A stretch of DNA of 64,000 nt from Candidatus Altimarinota bacterium. GTDB taxonomy: Bacteria; Patescibacteriota; Gracilibacteria; UBA4473. The notes under the pieces were generated by a model. The model was not told where the DNA came from. It made no database searches and worked only from the letters and a program-made list of their open reading frames with translations. How positions within the stretch are numbered: position 1 is the first letter of the stretch; the number at the start of each line of letters is the position of its first letter. This document shows, one piece after another, positions 8,717 to 17,422 of the stretch. The stretch spans positions 96,612-160,611 of the forward strand of contig JAHDHX010000005.1 in the NCBI GenBank assembly GCA_020631075.1, written 5' to 3'. The position numbers were made by a program, and so were the translations under genes.

Positions 8717-9882
8717 ACCGACAGGGGACTGGCAGGCATCAGCTGCGGATACAAGTGCTGCGTGTGCGCCAGCAACAGTCGCGCTATTTCAGAGCGCAGC
8801 TCAGGCAGCCCCTCCTTCGCCCGCACAGAGATCTCCACCACAGGGTGCCGCCGCGCCCAGTGTTTTGACGCCCACAGGCTCTGGCACGCAGGGTCTATCT
8901 GGTCGAGTTTATTAAACACCATCAGCTGGGGGATGTTTTCACACCCCAGCTCCACTAATATCTCCTGCACCGTCTGCACCTTATAGTGCAGCTTTGGGTC
9001 CGCTGAATCAATCACATGGAGGAGCAAATCAGCATGCTGGGCTTCCTCCAGCGTGGTTAAAAATGACGTCACCAGCGTCGGTGGCAGATCCCCGATAAAC
9101 CCAATCGTATCCGCCAAGAAGACCGCCCGCCCCAGCTCAGGCAACCAGCATTGGCCGACCTTGGTGTCCAGCGTCGTAAAGAGCTCATCACACGCCTTCA
9201 CCCCCTCTTTTTTGGTCAACCGCTGCATCAGGCTCGACTTCCCCGCATTGGTGTACCCCACCAGCGCCACCGTCGGCAGGCCGCTTCGTCGCCGTCGGTG
9301 CAGCCGCTGCTGCGACCGCTTGGTCGTCAGACGGTCTATCTTGTCCTGCAGCTGCTTGGTCTGGGCACGGATGTGCCGCTTCTCCGCCTCGATCCCCTTC
9401 TCCCCCATCCCCCGCGTGCCTATCCCCGCCCCCGCCCGTTCAAAGAGCGTCGTCGCCTCCCGCGCATATATTTTGGGGATTTCATGCTTCAGCCTTGCCA
9501 GTTTGATCTGCAACTTCGCCAGCGCACTCTCCGCGTGCAGGTCAAATATCCCCAAGATTAAATCCACCCGATCCCACAGCTTCATCTTCGGAAACATCTT
9601 TTGCAGATGCAGGTACTGGTTCGGCTTCAGCCGCCCATTGACGATGATCAAGTTTATCCCCTCCTCTTTCGCTATCACCGACGCCTCCTCTATCTTCCCC
9701 GTCCCGAGGTACGTCTTGGCCGAAGGCCGCCCCCGCTTCTGGATGATCCGCCGCACCGTGATCCCCCCCACCGTTTTGATCAGACTCTGCAGCTCAGACA
9801 ACCGCGCATCTATCCGCCGCCGTGGGAATTCAGGCGGAATGACATCAATGATGAGCGTCTGGTACGATCGGCGCTGGGGCAT
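8713..9882 (-). CDS. hflX: GTPase HflX
   Basis: 389 residues. Ribosome-associated GTPase that splits stalled ribosomes in other bacteria. The N-terminal HflX domain includes the characteristic TYLGTGKIEE segment at 57-66 and a GAGIGTRGMGE glycine-rich stretch near 151-161, followed by a coiled region and the G domain: G1 GYTNAGKSS at 209-217, G3 DTIGF, G4 NKLD. A -10/-35 pair lies upstream at 9908-9935. It heads a two-gene operon with the MFS transporter. Confidence 0.96.
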   Translation of the reverse strand: MPQRRSYQTLIIDVIPPEFPRRRIDARLSELQSLIKTVGGITVRRIIQKRGRPSAKTYLGTGKIEEASVIAKEEGINLIIVNGRLKPNQYLHLQKMFPKMKLWDRVDLILGIFDLHAESALAKLQIKLARLKHEIPKIYAREATTLFERAGAGIGTRGMGEKGIEAEKRHIRAQTKQLQDKIDRLTTKRSQQRLHRRRRSGLPTVALVGYTNAGKSSLMQRLTKKEGVKACDELFTTLDTKVGQCWLPELGRAVFLADTIGFIGDLPPTLVTSFLTTLEEAQHADLLLHVIDSADPKLHYKVQTVQEILVELGCENIPQLMVFNKLDQIDPACQSLWASKHWARRHPVVEISVRAKEGLPELRSEIARLLLAHTQHLYPQLMPASPLSV

Positions 9883-9907
9883 GGCCTAAGGCAAAAAAAT
9901 CAGCCTG

Positions 9908-9935
9908 ACTATAGCGCCTCCCCCGCCAGCTTCAA
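9908..9935 (-). promoter_or_regulatory. Sigma-70-type promoter for hflX
   Basis: Minus strand: -35 TTGAAG (9930-9935), 16-base spacer, -10 TATAGT (9908-9913). The -10 ends 25 bases before the hflX ATG, implying a leader of under 20 bases. Confidence 0.6.
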
Positions 9936-10005
9936 ATTTCCCCCCTCTCCCCAAAGGCAAACCTCAGCTAGCTGAAATATTCGATTATTTCTGGCAAAAA
10001 TTTAC

Positions 10006-10011
10006 TATAAC
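10006..10011 (+). promoter_or_regulatory. -10 box placing the MGMT transcript start at its ATG
   Basis: TATAAC in an AT-rich stretch, ending 6 bases before the ATG at 10018. Transcription would begin at or next to the start codon, so the message is probably leaderless. No strong -35 hexamer is seen. Confidence 0.5.
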
Positions 10012-10017
10012 CCCCCC

Positions 10018-10317
10018 ATGACCCCCTTCGCCTACAAAGTCCGCGCCGCCGTCCGCGCCATCCCACCGGGGCACACCCAGACCTACGCCCAGGTGGCCGC
10101 GGCCGCTGGGCACCCTGGCGCGGCTCGGGCGGTCGGGCGGGTCATGCGCTGGAATTTCGACCCCAGCATCCCGTGTCATCGGGTGGTGCGGGCGGGGGGG
10201 CGGCCCACCCCCTACAACCAGACCTGGTGTCGGGGCACACGGGCCGACCTCCTCGCCGCTGAGCGCGGCCAGCCCCCCCTCCCGCTTTCTGCCCCCACGG
10301 ATGTAACTGTTTCCTAG
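10018..10317 (+). CDS. MGMT/Ogt-family DNA-binding domain protein
   Basis: 99 residues equal to only the C-terminal DNA-binding and active-site domain of O6-alkylguanine-DNA alkyltransferases; the N-terminal RNase H-like domain is absent. The active-site motif is IPCHRVV with Cys53 present, so it is not an alkyltransferase-like (ATL) protein, where Trp replaces the Cys. An arginine-finger region and helix-turn-helix (TYAQVAAAAGHPGAARAVG) precede it. It could repair alkylated guanine directly, or flag lesions for excision repair; uvrC lies 3.4 kb downstream. The gene appears leaderless. Confidence 0.9.
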   Translation: MTPFAYKVRAAVRAIPPGHTQTYAQVAAAAGHPGAARAVGRVMRWNFDPSIPCHRVVRAGGRPTPYNQTWCRGTRADLLAAERGQPPLPLSAPTDVTVS

Positions 10318-10420
10318 ACAAAGGCTGAAAGCCCGCCATTGCCCCCCGCGTCATTTTTCGGTAGGGTTGCGAGCGAAGCGATGTCAGTTGTTTCCCTTGT
10401 TTCTTTGGCCCACTGACCCG

Positions 10421-12538
10421 ATGACGCTCTCTGTCCACACATTCGAAACCAACCCCACCGCGGCCGACCAGGTGTTTGCCTTCTCCGAAGAGCTCGGCGA
10501 GGGTCGAAAAATGTTCTTCATCGCACGGTTTCACCCCGACACACACGCCGCCAGCCAGATCGCCGATGAAATCTTCGGCGCCGTCTACGAAGCCTGCAAC
10601 CGCAGCCAAATGTCAGAGATGTACGACCAGTTTGAGGACGGCCTCAAAGGCGCCAACGCCGTCGCCCAAAAACACAAACCACACTTCCCCATGGTGCCCG
10701 AGATGGTCGTGGCCTTGTTTGATTTCAACCAGCTCTACCTCACCCAGTCTGGCGAAGCCGAGAGCTACCTCATCCGCAACGGCAACATCTCACAGATCTC
10801 CGAAGCCGCCGAACCCAGCCAAGACCTCTTCGTCAACATTCTCTCTGGTCAGGTATCGATCGGCGACATCGTCCTGCTGTCGACGCACCGCCTTCTGCGT
10901 AGCCTCACCACCCAGCAACTCAGCGACATCTTCTTGCGACAGAGCTTCGACGAAGCCGTCAAAATCTTCCGGCACGACCTCTCACTCGCGTCCGAAGTCC
11001 CCACCATCGTCTCCGCTATCGGGGTCGGGGTCCAGACCCAAGCCCAAAAAAGTGGCTGGTTTGCCGCCCCGTGGAAGAAAAAAGACACTGGCGTCAGCCA
11101 GCTCGTGCCCGCCACCAGCAGCAACACGGCTCCCCCAGCAGCCAATCCCCCCAGCGCGGACCTCCCCCCAGCCATGGCACCACCCAGCCCCGCCACCTCT
11201 ACCAGCGATTACCAGTCACCCCCTGCTCCCGCTCCACGCACAGCCGCTCCTGCCCCCGCCGCCCGCCCCAGCGCCGTCAACGCCCTCGGGCAGCGCGCAG
11301 GGGCCACCCTTGGGGCCGTCGGTGGTGCCGCTGGTTCGGTGGCGGGTCGGGCACTTTCGGGAGCCAAAGGTGCTCTCAGCAAAGTCGGCGGGACCGTCGG
11401 CGGCGCGGTCGGGCCGCAGCTCGCCCAAGTCAAAAAAGCCCCCAAAGAACTCCTCTACGGCATCGGCGGCATCCTCCTCACCTTGGTGGTTGTGCTGGCT
11501 GGCCGCGCCGTGCTTAATTACGAGTCCGAAGACGAAAAAGTCCTCAAAGAACAAATCTCCATCGCGCAGGAGGCCGTCAACGCCGCCAAGAAGCAACAAC
11601 AAATGGGCGAACAAGCCGAAGCGTCCCTGCGCTTGGGCCAGGCGCAGGAGGCCGTGCAAAAAGTGCTGTCGAGCCGCGCCAACGAAGACTACCGCACTCA
11701 AGCCCAAACCATCTTGACCCAGATCCAAGAACAACAACAGATCGTCGAAAACGCCGAAAAAGCCGAGCCCATCATCTCCAGCGACCTCGGGCTCAAAGTC
11801 AACGACCTCGACGCATTAGGTATGCTCGAGCTCAACAACAGCCTCTACGTCTACGACACCTCCTCCGTGCACAAAACCATCCGCGACATCGTCGAAAAAG
11901 GCCCCACCATCGCCCCCAATGAAACCATCGTCACGGGCCTCACCGACGTGAAAAACGACAAACTGATCTTCCTGACCGACAGCCCCCGACTCATCGAATA
12001 CAAAAACGGCGTCAACACCCCCATGCAGACCAGTGACGAAACCTGGCGCAACGGGGTCGACATCGGGCTCTACGGCAGCTTTGTCTACGTGCTCGACCCC
12101 GTCGAAAACCAGATCTGGAAATATCGCCGCCAACGGGATAACTACAGCAGCGCCTCCGCCTACAACCTCGAATCAGCCGCCGACCTCTCCCGCGCCGTCA
12201 GCCTCGCCATCGACGGGTCTATTTACGTCCTGTCAGATGATGGTTCCATCACCAAGCTCTACCAAGGCAACGAAGTCCCCTTCGAGTTCAAAGACCTCCC
12301 CTCCACCCCCATGGAAGGCCGAAACTTACAGATGTACACCGACTACAACGTCAACTTCATCTACGTCCTCGACCCAGACAACTCCCGCTTGCTGGTCTTC
12401 ACCAAGGGCGAGAAATTTGCCACCTACAAAAAACAAATTTTCTATAATCTCGACGACGTCCGCGACTTCGTCATCGACACCGACGCCCAAAAGGCTTTCG
12501 TCACCACCAAAGACAAAATCTACGAGTTCCCGCTCTAG
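10421..12538 (+). CDS. Membrane protein: degenerate PP2C domain, TM helix, coiled coil, beta-propeller
   Basis: 705 residues from ATG 10421. About 1-200 look like a PP2C/PPM phosphatase core (a YLIRNG strand, then GDIVLLSTHRL) but the metal-binding aspartates are replaced: the usual VGDSR is SGEAES and STDGL is STHRL. About 215-290 is Pro/Ala-rich, 290-345 Gly/Ala-rich, a single membrane helix spans about 350-368, a Gln/Ala/Glu-rich coiled coil follows (380-460), and the last 240 residues form repeating YVLD/YVYD beta strands like an NHL/six-bladed propeller. The cytoplasmic head is probably a pseudophosphatase and the propeller extracytoplasmic. Followed 29 bases later by the FNR gene. Function unknown. 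Confidence 0.7.
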   Translation: MTLSVHTFETNPTAADQVFAFSEELGEGRKMFFIARFHPDTHAASQIADEIFGAVYEACNRSQMSEMYDQFEDGLKGANAVAQKHKPHFPMVPEMVVALFDFNQLYLTQSGEAESYLIRNGNISQISEAAEPSQDLFVNILSGQVSIGDIVLLSTHRLLRSLTTQQLSDIFLRQSFDEAVKIFRHDLSLASEVPTIVSAIGVGVQTQAQKSGWFAAPWKKKDTGVSQLVPATSSNTAPPAANPPSADLPPAMAPPSPATSTSDYQSPPAPAPRTAAPAPAARPSAVNALGQRAGATLGAVGGAAGSVAGRALSGAKGALSKVGGTVGGAVGPQLAQVKKAPKELLYGIGGILLTLVVVLAGRAVLNYESEDEKVLKEQISIAQEAVNAAKKQQQMGEQAEASLRLGQAQEAVQKVLSSRANEDYRTQAQTILTQIQEQQQIVENAEKAEPIISSDLGLKVNDLDALGMLELNNSLYVYDTSSVHKTIRDIVEKGPTIAPNETIVTGLTDVKNDKLIFLTDSPRLIEYKNGVNTPMQTSDETWRNGVDIGLYGSFVYVLDPVENQIWKYRRQRDNYSSASAYNLESAADLSRAVSLAIDGSIYVLSDDGSITKLYQGNEVPFEFKDLPSTPMEGRNLQMYTDYNVNFIYVLDPDNSRLLVFTKGEKFATYKKQIFYNLDDVRDFVIDTDAQKAFVTTKDKIYEFPL

Positions 12539-12567
12539 ACCACACATTTTTCTAAAAGTATCCCGCC

Positions 12568-13260
12568 ATGCCGTTGCCTGAAGGCACCCTCCGCCTCGAC
12601 CGTGTCCACACGGTCGCCCGCGACACGCTGGAGTTTTTCTTCACCGTCACCGCCCCCACGCCCTTTGGGTTTGTCGCTGGGCAGTTTCTCAGCCTCGAGG
12701 TAAAACCAAACGTCTGGCGCGCCTACTCCATCGCCTCACTCCCGGGCGACGACCAGCTCATCTTGCTCGTGCGCATCATCCCCGAGGGCGTCGGGTCACA
12801 GGTGCTCAGCGCCGCCCAGTCGGGCGCCGAGTTTCGGTTTCGGGGGCCATTCGGCCACTTCGGGTTGAGCCCCACCCCCGACATCGGGCTGACATTCTGC
12901 GCCACTGGCACGGGCATCGCCCCCCTCCGCGCCCTCATCCTCACCGAAGCCGCCCAGCCCCACCCCCGCCCCATGCGCTTGTGGTATGGCGGCCGCGACA
13001 CCGACGACATCGCCTACTTGGGCGACATCGCCCAGTGGGCCAGCACACTCGACCTCACCGTCTGCCTCTCCCGCCAGACAGCTCTCCCCGCAGGGGGCTC
13101 CTACCGCACGGGGCGCATCACCGACCTCGTCACCACCGCCCCCCTCCACGACCAAGAGTTCTACCTCTGCGGCAACGGCGACATGGTCAAGGACCTCACC
13201 GCGCGGCTCATCGCCGCAGGCGTCAGCAAAAACGCTATTAAGAAGGAACGCTTCAATTAG
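12568..13260 (+). CDS. FAD/NAD(P)-binding ferredoxin reductase-like protein
   Basis: 230 residues with the two-domain ferredoxin-NADP reductase fold. The FAD domain has the RAYSIAS motif near 51-57; the NAD(P) domain has CATGTGIAPLRA near 111-122 and the C-terminal YLCGNGDMVKD. No 2Fe-2S, heme or flavodoxin domain is attached, so it should pass electrons between NAD(P)H and a separate carrier such as the flavodoxin encoded at 57332. Located 29 bases after the pseudophosphatase gene and probably in the same transcript. Confidence 0.9.
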   Translation: MPLPEGTLRLDRVHTVARDTLEFFFTVTAPTPFGFVAGQFLSLEVKPNVWRAYSIASLPGDDQLILLVRIIPEGVGSQVLSAAQSGAEFRFRGPFGHFGLSPTPDIGLTFCATGTGIAPLRALILTEAAQPHPRPMRLWYGGRDTDDIAYLGDIAQWASTLDLTVCLSRQTALPAGGSYRTGRITDLVTTAPLHDQEFYLCGNGDMVKDLTARLIAAGVSKNAIKKERFN

Positions 13261-13286
13261 TGTGCAAACACCACCAAGGTGAGCCC

Positions 13287-13580
13287 TCACCCCCGATTCA
13301 GCTTTTTGTGCAAGATCACTCGCTGCATCAGCTCGATCGCCCGCACGATCAGGGCATTTTTTGCCCCCCGAAACGACCGCTGCTGGATCTGCAACTCATT
13401 GAGGTACTTCACCGCATACAGCTTCTCCACTCGGTATGCCCGCCGCAGCCGCTGCACCAGCCGCCCAAACCGCCGCCAACGTTTATCGTCGGGTTCCGCC
13501 TGCAGCAGCGCAGCATAGTCCGCCTTAATGTCCCCATACTGGCTCCGAAACCGTTCCTCCGTGATGATAGTCGTCGGCAT
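13287..13580 (-). CDS. Small basic hypothetical protein
   Basis: 97 residues from ATG 13580; the frame continues upstream but would then overlap the uvrC 5' end, so the internal start is preferred. The product is strongly basic and helical, with many Arg/Lys in the second half (RRFGRLVQRLRRAYRVEKL, then the tail HKKLNRG). It looks like a nucleic-acid-binding or ribosome-associated helix bundle, but matches no family I recognise. It is convergent with the FNR gene, 26 bases away, and divergent from uvrC. Confidence 0.55.
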   Translation of the reverse strand: MPTTIITEERFRSQYGDIKADYAALLQAEPDDKRWRRFGRLVQRLRRAYRVEKLYAVKYLNELQIQQRSFRGAKNALIVRAIELMQRVILHKKLNRG

Positions 13581-13704
13581 AGACAAGGCGCAGAAGGGGC
13601 CATAAAGGGCTAAAGCTCGCCCAAAGAAAAACAGCCTAACTGTAGCGCGCCTCGGGCAGAGTGTACAGCTGCGCAGGCAGTCGTTACACTCACGTCCGAA
13701 CCCC

Positions 13705-15678
13705 ATGCCCAACGCGGAACCGCCACCAGCCGACACCCCCTCAGGCCCGAGTTCGGAGCCCCCTGAGGCCGCCAGCGTGCCCGACCCCAAAGATTCCAAG
13801 GAGCCCAAAGAGCCCCCCTTCGTCTACGACCGCAAGCTCATCCCCACCGACCCAGGCTGCTACCTGTTTTATGACGCCCAAGACAAACTCCTCTACGTCG
13901 GCAAAGCCAAACACCTCCGCAAACGAGTTAATAGCTACTTCTCTCGGAGCAAAAAATCCCCCAAGACCACCCTCATGGTGCAAAAAATCCGTCGGATAGA
14001 AACGCGCGTCGTTCATAGTGAGATGGAAGCCCTCGTCCTCGAAAACAACCTCGTGAAAGAGTTTAGACCCAAATTCAACATCCTGCTCAGAGACGACAAA
14101 AACTTCCTCTACCTCCGCATCACAAATGAACCCCTCCCCCGCATCATGACCACACGGCGCATCGTGCGTGACGGCTCATTTTACGCAGGGCCCAAGACCT
14201 CCAGCCGCGCCTTCCGCCAGACCATTAAATTTTGCCAAAAAGTCTTCCGTATTCGCACCTGCAAGCTGACCATGAGCGTCGACGACGCAGGCCACGTCAC
14301 CGTCGACAAAAACCCTGAAAAACGAAAACTCCCCTGTCTCGACTACCACGTCAAAAAGTGCTCAGGCCCGTGTGACGGCAGCATCAGCGTCGCGGAGTAC
14401 CAGGAGCAAATTCGCCTGCTCAAGCGGTTCCTGCGCGGCGACACCAAAGAAGTCCTCGCGGGCCTGCAAGCACGGATGATGGCCCAAGCCGCCGAAAAAA
14501 AGTTTGAGGCCGCCGCCAAGACGCGCGACCTGATGGCGTCTATCACCACCAGCACCCAGAAGCAAACCGTCCAGTTCGTCGACCCCAAACCCCGCGACTT
14601 TGTGCATTTCCACCGTGAGGGCCCCCGCGCCTACTTCGTGCGCGTGGCCTTCCGTCAGGGCAAGTTCCTCGACCAAAACGAAGTCACCTTGCACGCCCCC
14701 GAGCATGAGTCAGACGCTACGCTGGTCGGGCAATTTCTATGGCAGTTTTACCAAAAGGTCGACGCCCTCCCGCGTGAGATCTATCTCCCCACCCTCCCCC
14801 CCGACCCAGACACCTTGCTCACCGCGCTGCAGTCTACCTGTGGCGGCAAGGTCACCCTGCACCTCCCCCAGCGGGGCGAGAAACGCGCCGTACTCGCCCT
14901 CGCAGGCAAAAACGCCCAGCACTTCGCCCGCAAAGCCGCCGTCGCAGAAGTGTCCCAGTCAACGCTCTTCGCCAACGCCCTGCCCGAGCTCGGCACCGCC
15001 CTGGGGCTGACCGCCCCCCCCCGTCGGATAGAATGCTATGACATTTCCCACTGGGGTGGCACCAGCACCGTCGCCTCACAGGTCGTGTTTGTCGACGGCG
15101 TGGCGAAATCCTCCCAGTACCGCCGCTTCACCATCAGGTCGCTCGCCGACGGCCAGATCGACGACTTCGCCGCCATGGGTGAGGTGCTCAGTCGCCGCTT
15201 TGCCCGCGCAGGCGACCAGAAATTCGCCGACACCTTCCCCGACCTCATCGTCATCGACGGCGGCAAAGGCCAGCTCAGCAGCGTCATGAAAGCCGTCACG
15301 ACCTTCGCCGAAACCAACACCGTCCCCACAGGGTTCGACCCCCTACGGCAGATCATCGCCCTGGCCAAACGCGAAGAACAAATTTTTCGCCCCACCACCC
15401 CCGACCCGCTGGAGCTCGACCACCACTCCGCACCCCTACGGCTGCTGCAGCGCCTGCGTGACGAAGCCCATCGGTTCGCCATCACCCACAACCGCGCCGC
15501 CCGGCAAAAACGAGCCATCAAGTCCGTCCTCGACGAAATCGATGGCATCGGCCCCCGCACCAAGAAAAAACTCCTCCAAACCTTTGGGTCAGTGCGCGGC
15601 ATCGCCGCCGCCACCGACCAGCAGCTCCGCGAAGTCGTGTCAAAAAAGCAACTCAGCGCTCTGCGGCAGACGCTCTAG
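13705..15678 (+). CDS. uvrC: UvrABC excinuclease subunit C
   Basis: 657 residues, slightly long because of a Pro/Ser-rich N-terminal extension of about 45 residues. Nucleotide excision repair nuclease that makes both incisions. Order: GIY-YIG domain (GCYLFYD ... LYVGKAK at about 49-75) for the 3' incision, a cysteine-containing KLPCLDYHVKKCSGPC region, UVR motif, RNase H-like endonuclease domain for the 5' incision (ECYDISHWGG; ViDGGKGQL), and C-terminal helix-hairpin-helix (IDGIGPRTKKKLL). The TAG stop at 15676-15678 is part of a CTAG that bounds a short mobile-element remnant. Confidence 0.98.
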   Translation: MPNAEPPPADTPSGPSSEPPEAASVPDPKDSKEPKEPPFVYDRKLIPTDPGCYLFYDAQDKLLYVGKAKHLRKRVNSYFSRSKKSPKTTLMVQKIRRIETRVVHSEMEALVLENNLVKEFRPKFNILLRDDKNFLYLRITNEPLPRIMTTRRIVRDGSFYAGPKTSSRAFRQTIKFCQKVFRIRTCKLTMSVDDAGHVTVDKNPEKRKLPCLDYHVKKCSGPCDGSISVAEYQEQIRLLKRFLRGDTKEVLAGLQARMMAQAAEKKFEAAAKTRDLMASITTSTQKQTVQFVDPKPRDFVHFHREGPRAYFVRVAFRQGKFLDQNEVTLHAPEHESDATLVGQFLWQFYQKVDALPREIYLPTLPPDPDTLLTALQSTCGGKVTLHLPQRGEKRAVLALAGKNAQHFARKAAVAEVSQSTLFANALPELGTALGLTAPPRRIECYDISHWGGTSTVASQVVFVDGVAKSSQYRRFTIRSLADGQIDDFAAMGEVLSRRFARAGDQKFADTFPDLIVIDGGKGQLSSVMKAVTTFAETNTVPTGFDPLRQIIALAKREEQIFRPTTPDPLELDHHSAPLRLLQRLRDEAHRFAITHNRAARQKRAIKSVLDEIDGIGPRTKKKLLQTFGSVRGIAAATDQQLREVVSKKQLSALRQTL

Positions 15679-15752
15679 AGATTGTTCACTCAAATCCCTC
15701 CTCATATTTCAGGATCAATCTGCTTTTTATCCAATTTGTGAACACTGCCTAG
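15675..15752. mobile_element. Short MITE-like remnant flanked by CTAG
   Basis: A 70-base body (15679-15748) between two CTAG tetramers (15675-15678 and 15749-15752). Its right ~63 bases match the right end of the fuller element at 50675-50871 (shared blocks TTCACTCAAATC, AGGATCA and CCAATTTGT). The ends are weakly inverted around GTTCAC. The left CTAG holds the uvrC stop codon and the right CTAG holds, on the other strand, the stop codon of the convergent aminotransferase gene. No transposase is present. Could be a non-autonomous IS5-type derivative after internal deletion. Confidence 0.6.
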
Positions 15753-16540
15753 CGCAGCGGCAGGTCTTGCTTCGGCAACTCCGCCAGATAAGTCTGCAGT
15801 TTCTTTGACAGGCTAAAGTCACCCAAAGCAATGTGAGCAGCACATTCAGACAGCTGCAACTCCCGCACAGGGGTGATCAGTCGCACCGCATTGGTGTAAA
15901 AAATTTCATCAACCATGCGCAGATCAGCTACCCGCAGGCACTCGACCTCCACCCGATACCCCATTCGCGGCAAGGCACGCAGTACCAGCCCCCGCATCAC
16001 CCCCGACAACACCGTCTGGCTGGGCGCCGTGGTGACCGTCTGCCCCCGACGAAAAAACACATTCGAGACATTCCCTTCCGTCACCCGCCCCCCATGGTGA
16101 AAAAAGGTCTCGTCATGGTCAGGCGACTGAAAGTGCGCATACGCAGCCGTGAGGTACTTCAGGCTGGGCGCAGGCCGTTGGTATGGGCACATTCGCACCA
16201 CCGCCCCCCCCGCAGGGGGGGGCAAGAGCGACCGAGTCTCAGCCGTCACTTTTCCCTCCTCATCCACACGCAGTTTCATCACAGAGTCTTCTCCCCCCTT
16301 GGCAGTTCCTGCAGGCGGCAGCGCCGTGGCCAAGCTTGCGCGCAGGGCAGCCACTGGCACCACAGCTCCCAAATAATGCTGCGCATTGGCCTGCAGCCGC
16401 AGCAGGTGCTCAGTCAGGGCCAGAGCCTGCCGCCCCCCCCCGAAAGTCCGAAAAGTGGTAAAAACCCCCCGCCACGGACGCAAAAACAGCGGCCCACAGC
16501 CGCTGTCTAATGATCGTGATCGGGAGTTAGGTGACAGCAC
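15749..16540 (-). CDS. Class IV aminotransferase (BCAT/aminodeoxychorismate lyase fold)
   Basis: 263 residues. PLP enzyme of fold type IV. Visible features: RPWRGVFTTFR near the N-terminus, a candidate catalytic Lys in the PSLKYLT segment, the VTEGNVSNVFF motif, then SGVMRG and FYTNAVRLITPV near the end, all as in IlvE/PabC/D-amino-acid aminotransferases. The sequence does not separate 4-amino-4-deoxychorismate lyase from an amino-acid aminotransferase; length favours the PabC-like group. It starts 13 bases after the bL25 stop and is probably co-transcribed with it. Its TAG stop lies in the CTAG bordering the MITE remnant. Confidence 0.8.
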   Translation of the reverse strand: MLSPNSRSRSLDSGCGPLFLRPWRGVFTTFRTFGGGRQALALTEHLLRLQANAQHYLGAVVPVAALRASLATALPPAGTAKGGEDSVMKLRVDEEGKVTAETRSLLPPPAGGAVVRMCPYQRPAPSLKYLTAAYAHFQSPDHDETFFHHGGRVTEGNVSNVFFRRGQTVTTAPSQTVLSGVMRGLVLRALPRMGYRVEVECLRVADLRMVDEIFYTNAVRLITPVRELQLSECAAHIALGDFSLSKKLQTYLAELPKQDLPLR

Positions 16541-16553
16541 TACTGGGCTGGCT

Positions 16554-17195
16554 TTACTCAGCCGCCACTTCCCCCTCAGCCGCTTCCCCTTCAGCGCCTT
16601 CTCCGTCTTCTGCTGCAGCTTTGCCGCCCCCCTTCCCAGTGATGGACACCACTACCGCCCCGGGCTCCAGCCCCATCACTTCGTGCTTCGCAGGGTCGAG
16701 CGTCAAGTCTTTAATCTGCACGTGCGCTCCCTTGTGCTTCAGCGTCGAAATATCAATCATGAACTCCGTCGGGATGTCCGCAGGCAGACAACGGATCTGC
16801 ACCGTGCGGTGCTCAACCATCAGGATCCCCCCCAAATTACGGATCGCAGGCGACACCCCCGTCGTGCGCACTGGCACCGAAGCCACGATTTTCTCTTTCG
16901 GGTTGATAGCCATAAAGTCCACGTGCTCGATGTACTCCTTCACAGGGTGGATTTGCATCTGGTGGATCAACACCTGCGTCACCTTCCCGTCAATATCGAG
17001 GTCAATAATGCTCGCTTGTCCCGCCTTACGGTAAGTCCGCAAGATATCACTATTGTTGAGCGAGATCGCCACTGGGTCAGTCCCCTTACCATACACCACC
17101 GCAGGCACACGGCCCGTTTGGCGGGTTTTTTTGGCAGAATTTTTAACAGACGGACGAGACTGAGCAGGCAGAGTGAAAGTGGTAGACATCAGCAA
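16554..17195 (-). CDS. rplY: Large ribosomal subunit protein bL25, CTC/TL5 type
   Basis: 213 residues, the long CTC (TL5) form with an extra beta domain after the 5S rRNA-binding L25 domain. The N-terminal part shows KNSAKKTRQTGRVPAVVYGKG, the typical 5S-binding region; the second domain contains MQIHPVKEYIEHVDF. The last ~30 residues are an acidic Gly/Glu/Ala tail. First gene of a short operon with the class IV aminotransferase. A TTGACA/TACAGT promoter lies at 17252-17279. Confidence 0.94.
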   Translation of the reverse strand: MLMSTTFTLPAQSRPSVKNSAKKTRQTGRVPAVVYGKGTDPVAISLNNSDILRTYRKAGQASIIDLDIDGKVTQVLIHQMQIHPVKEYIEHVDFMAINPKEKIVASVPVRTTGVSPAIRNLGGILMVEHRTVQIRCLPADIPTEFMIDISTLKHKGAHVQIKDLTLDPAKHEVMGLEPGAVVVSITGKGGGKAAAEDGEGAEGEAAEGEVAAE

Positions 17196-17251
17196 AGGGG
17201 GCTAAAACACTGGGCAAAGCGCACAACCGCCGCCCAGCAAACTCACGCGCG

Positions 17252-17279
17252 ACTGTATGCACACACCGCCGACTGTCAA
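17252..17279 (-). promoter_or_regulatory. Sigma-70-type promoter for rplY
   Basis: Minus strand: consensus -35 TTGACA (17274-17279), 16-base spacer, -10 TACAGT (17252-17257). It lies 57 bases upstream of the rplY ATG. Confidence 0.65.
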
Positions 17280-17344
17280 GCAGGACAATTCAACCCAAGA
17301 GGAAACCGTCTGTAGGCCAGGCCACGCTGGGTGAAGCGATCGGG

Positions 17345-17373
17345 TAGACAGGTGCAGCTCGCTGGCCCATACT
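17345..17373 (+). promoter_or_regulatory. Promoter candidate for the glutamate dehydrogenase gene
   Basis: TAGACA (17345-17350), 17-base spacer, CATACT (17368-17373), 50 bases upstream of the ATG at 17423. Both hexamers match consensus in only four positions. Confidence 0.4.
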
Positions 17374-17422
17374 TCACCACGAGCGTCTTCCCCCTCTTTG
17401 TACTTTCTGCCCCGCCCCATTT

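Noticed and set aside
15833..16510. A 225-codon + strand frame
   Set aside because: Antisense to the class IV aminotransferase gene, with no family signal of its own.
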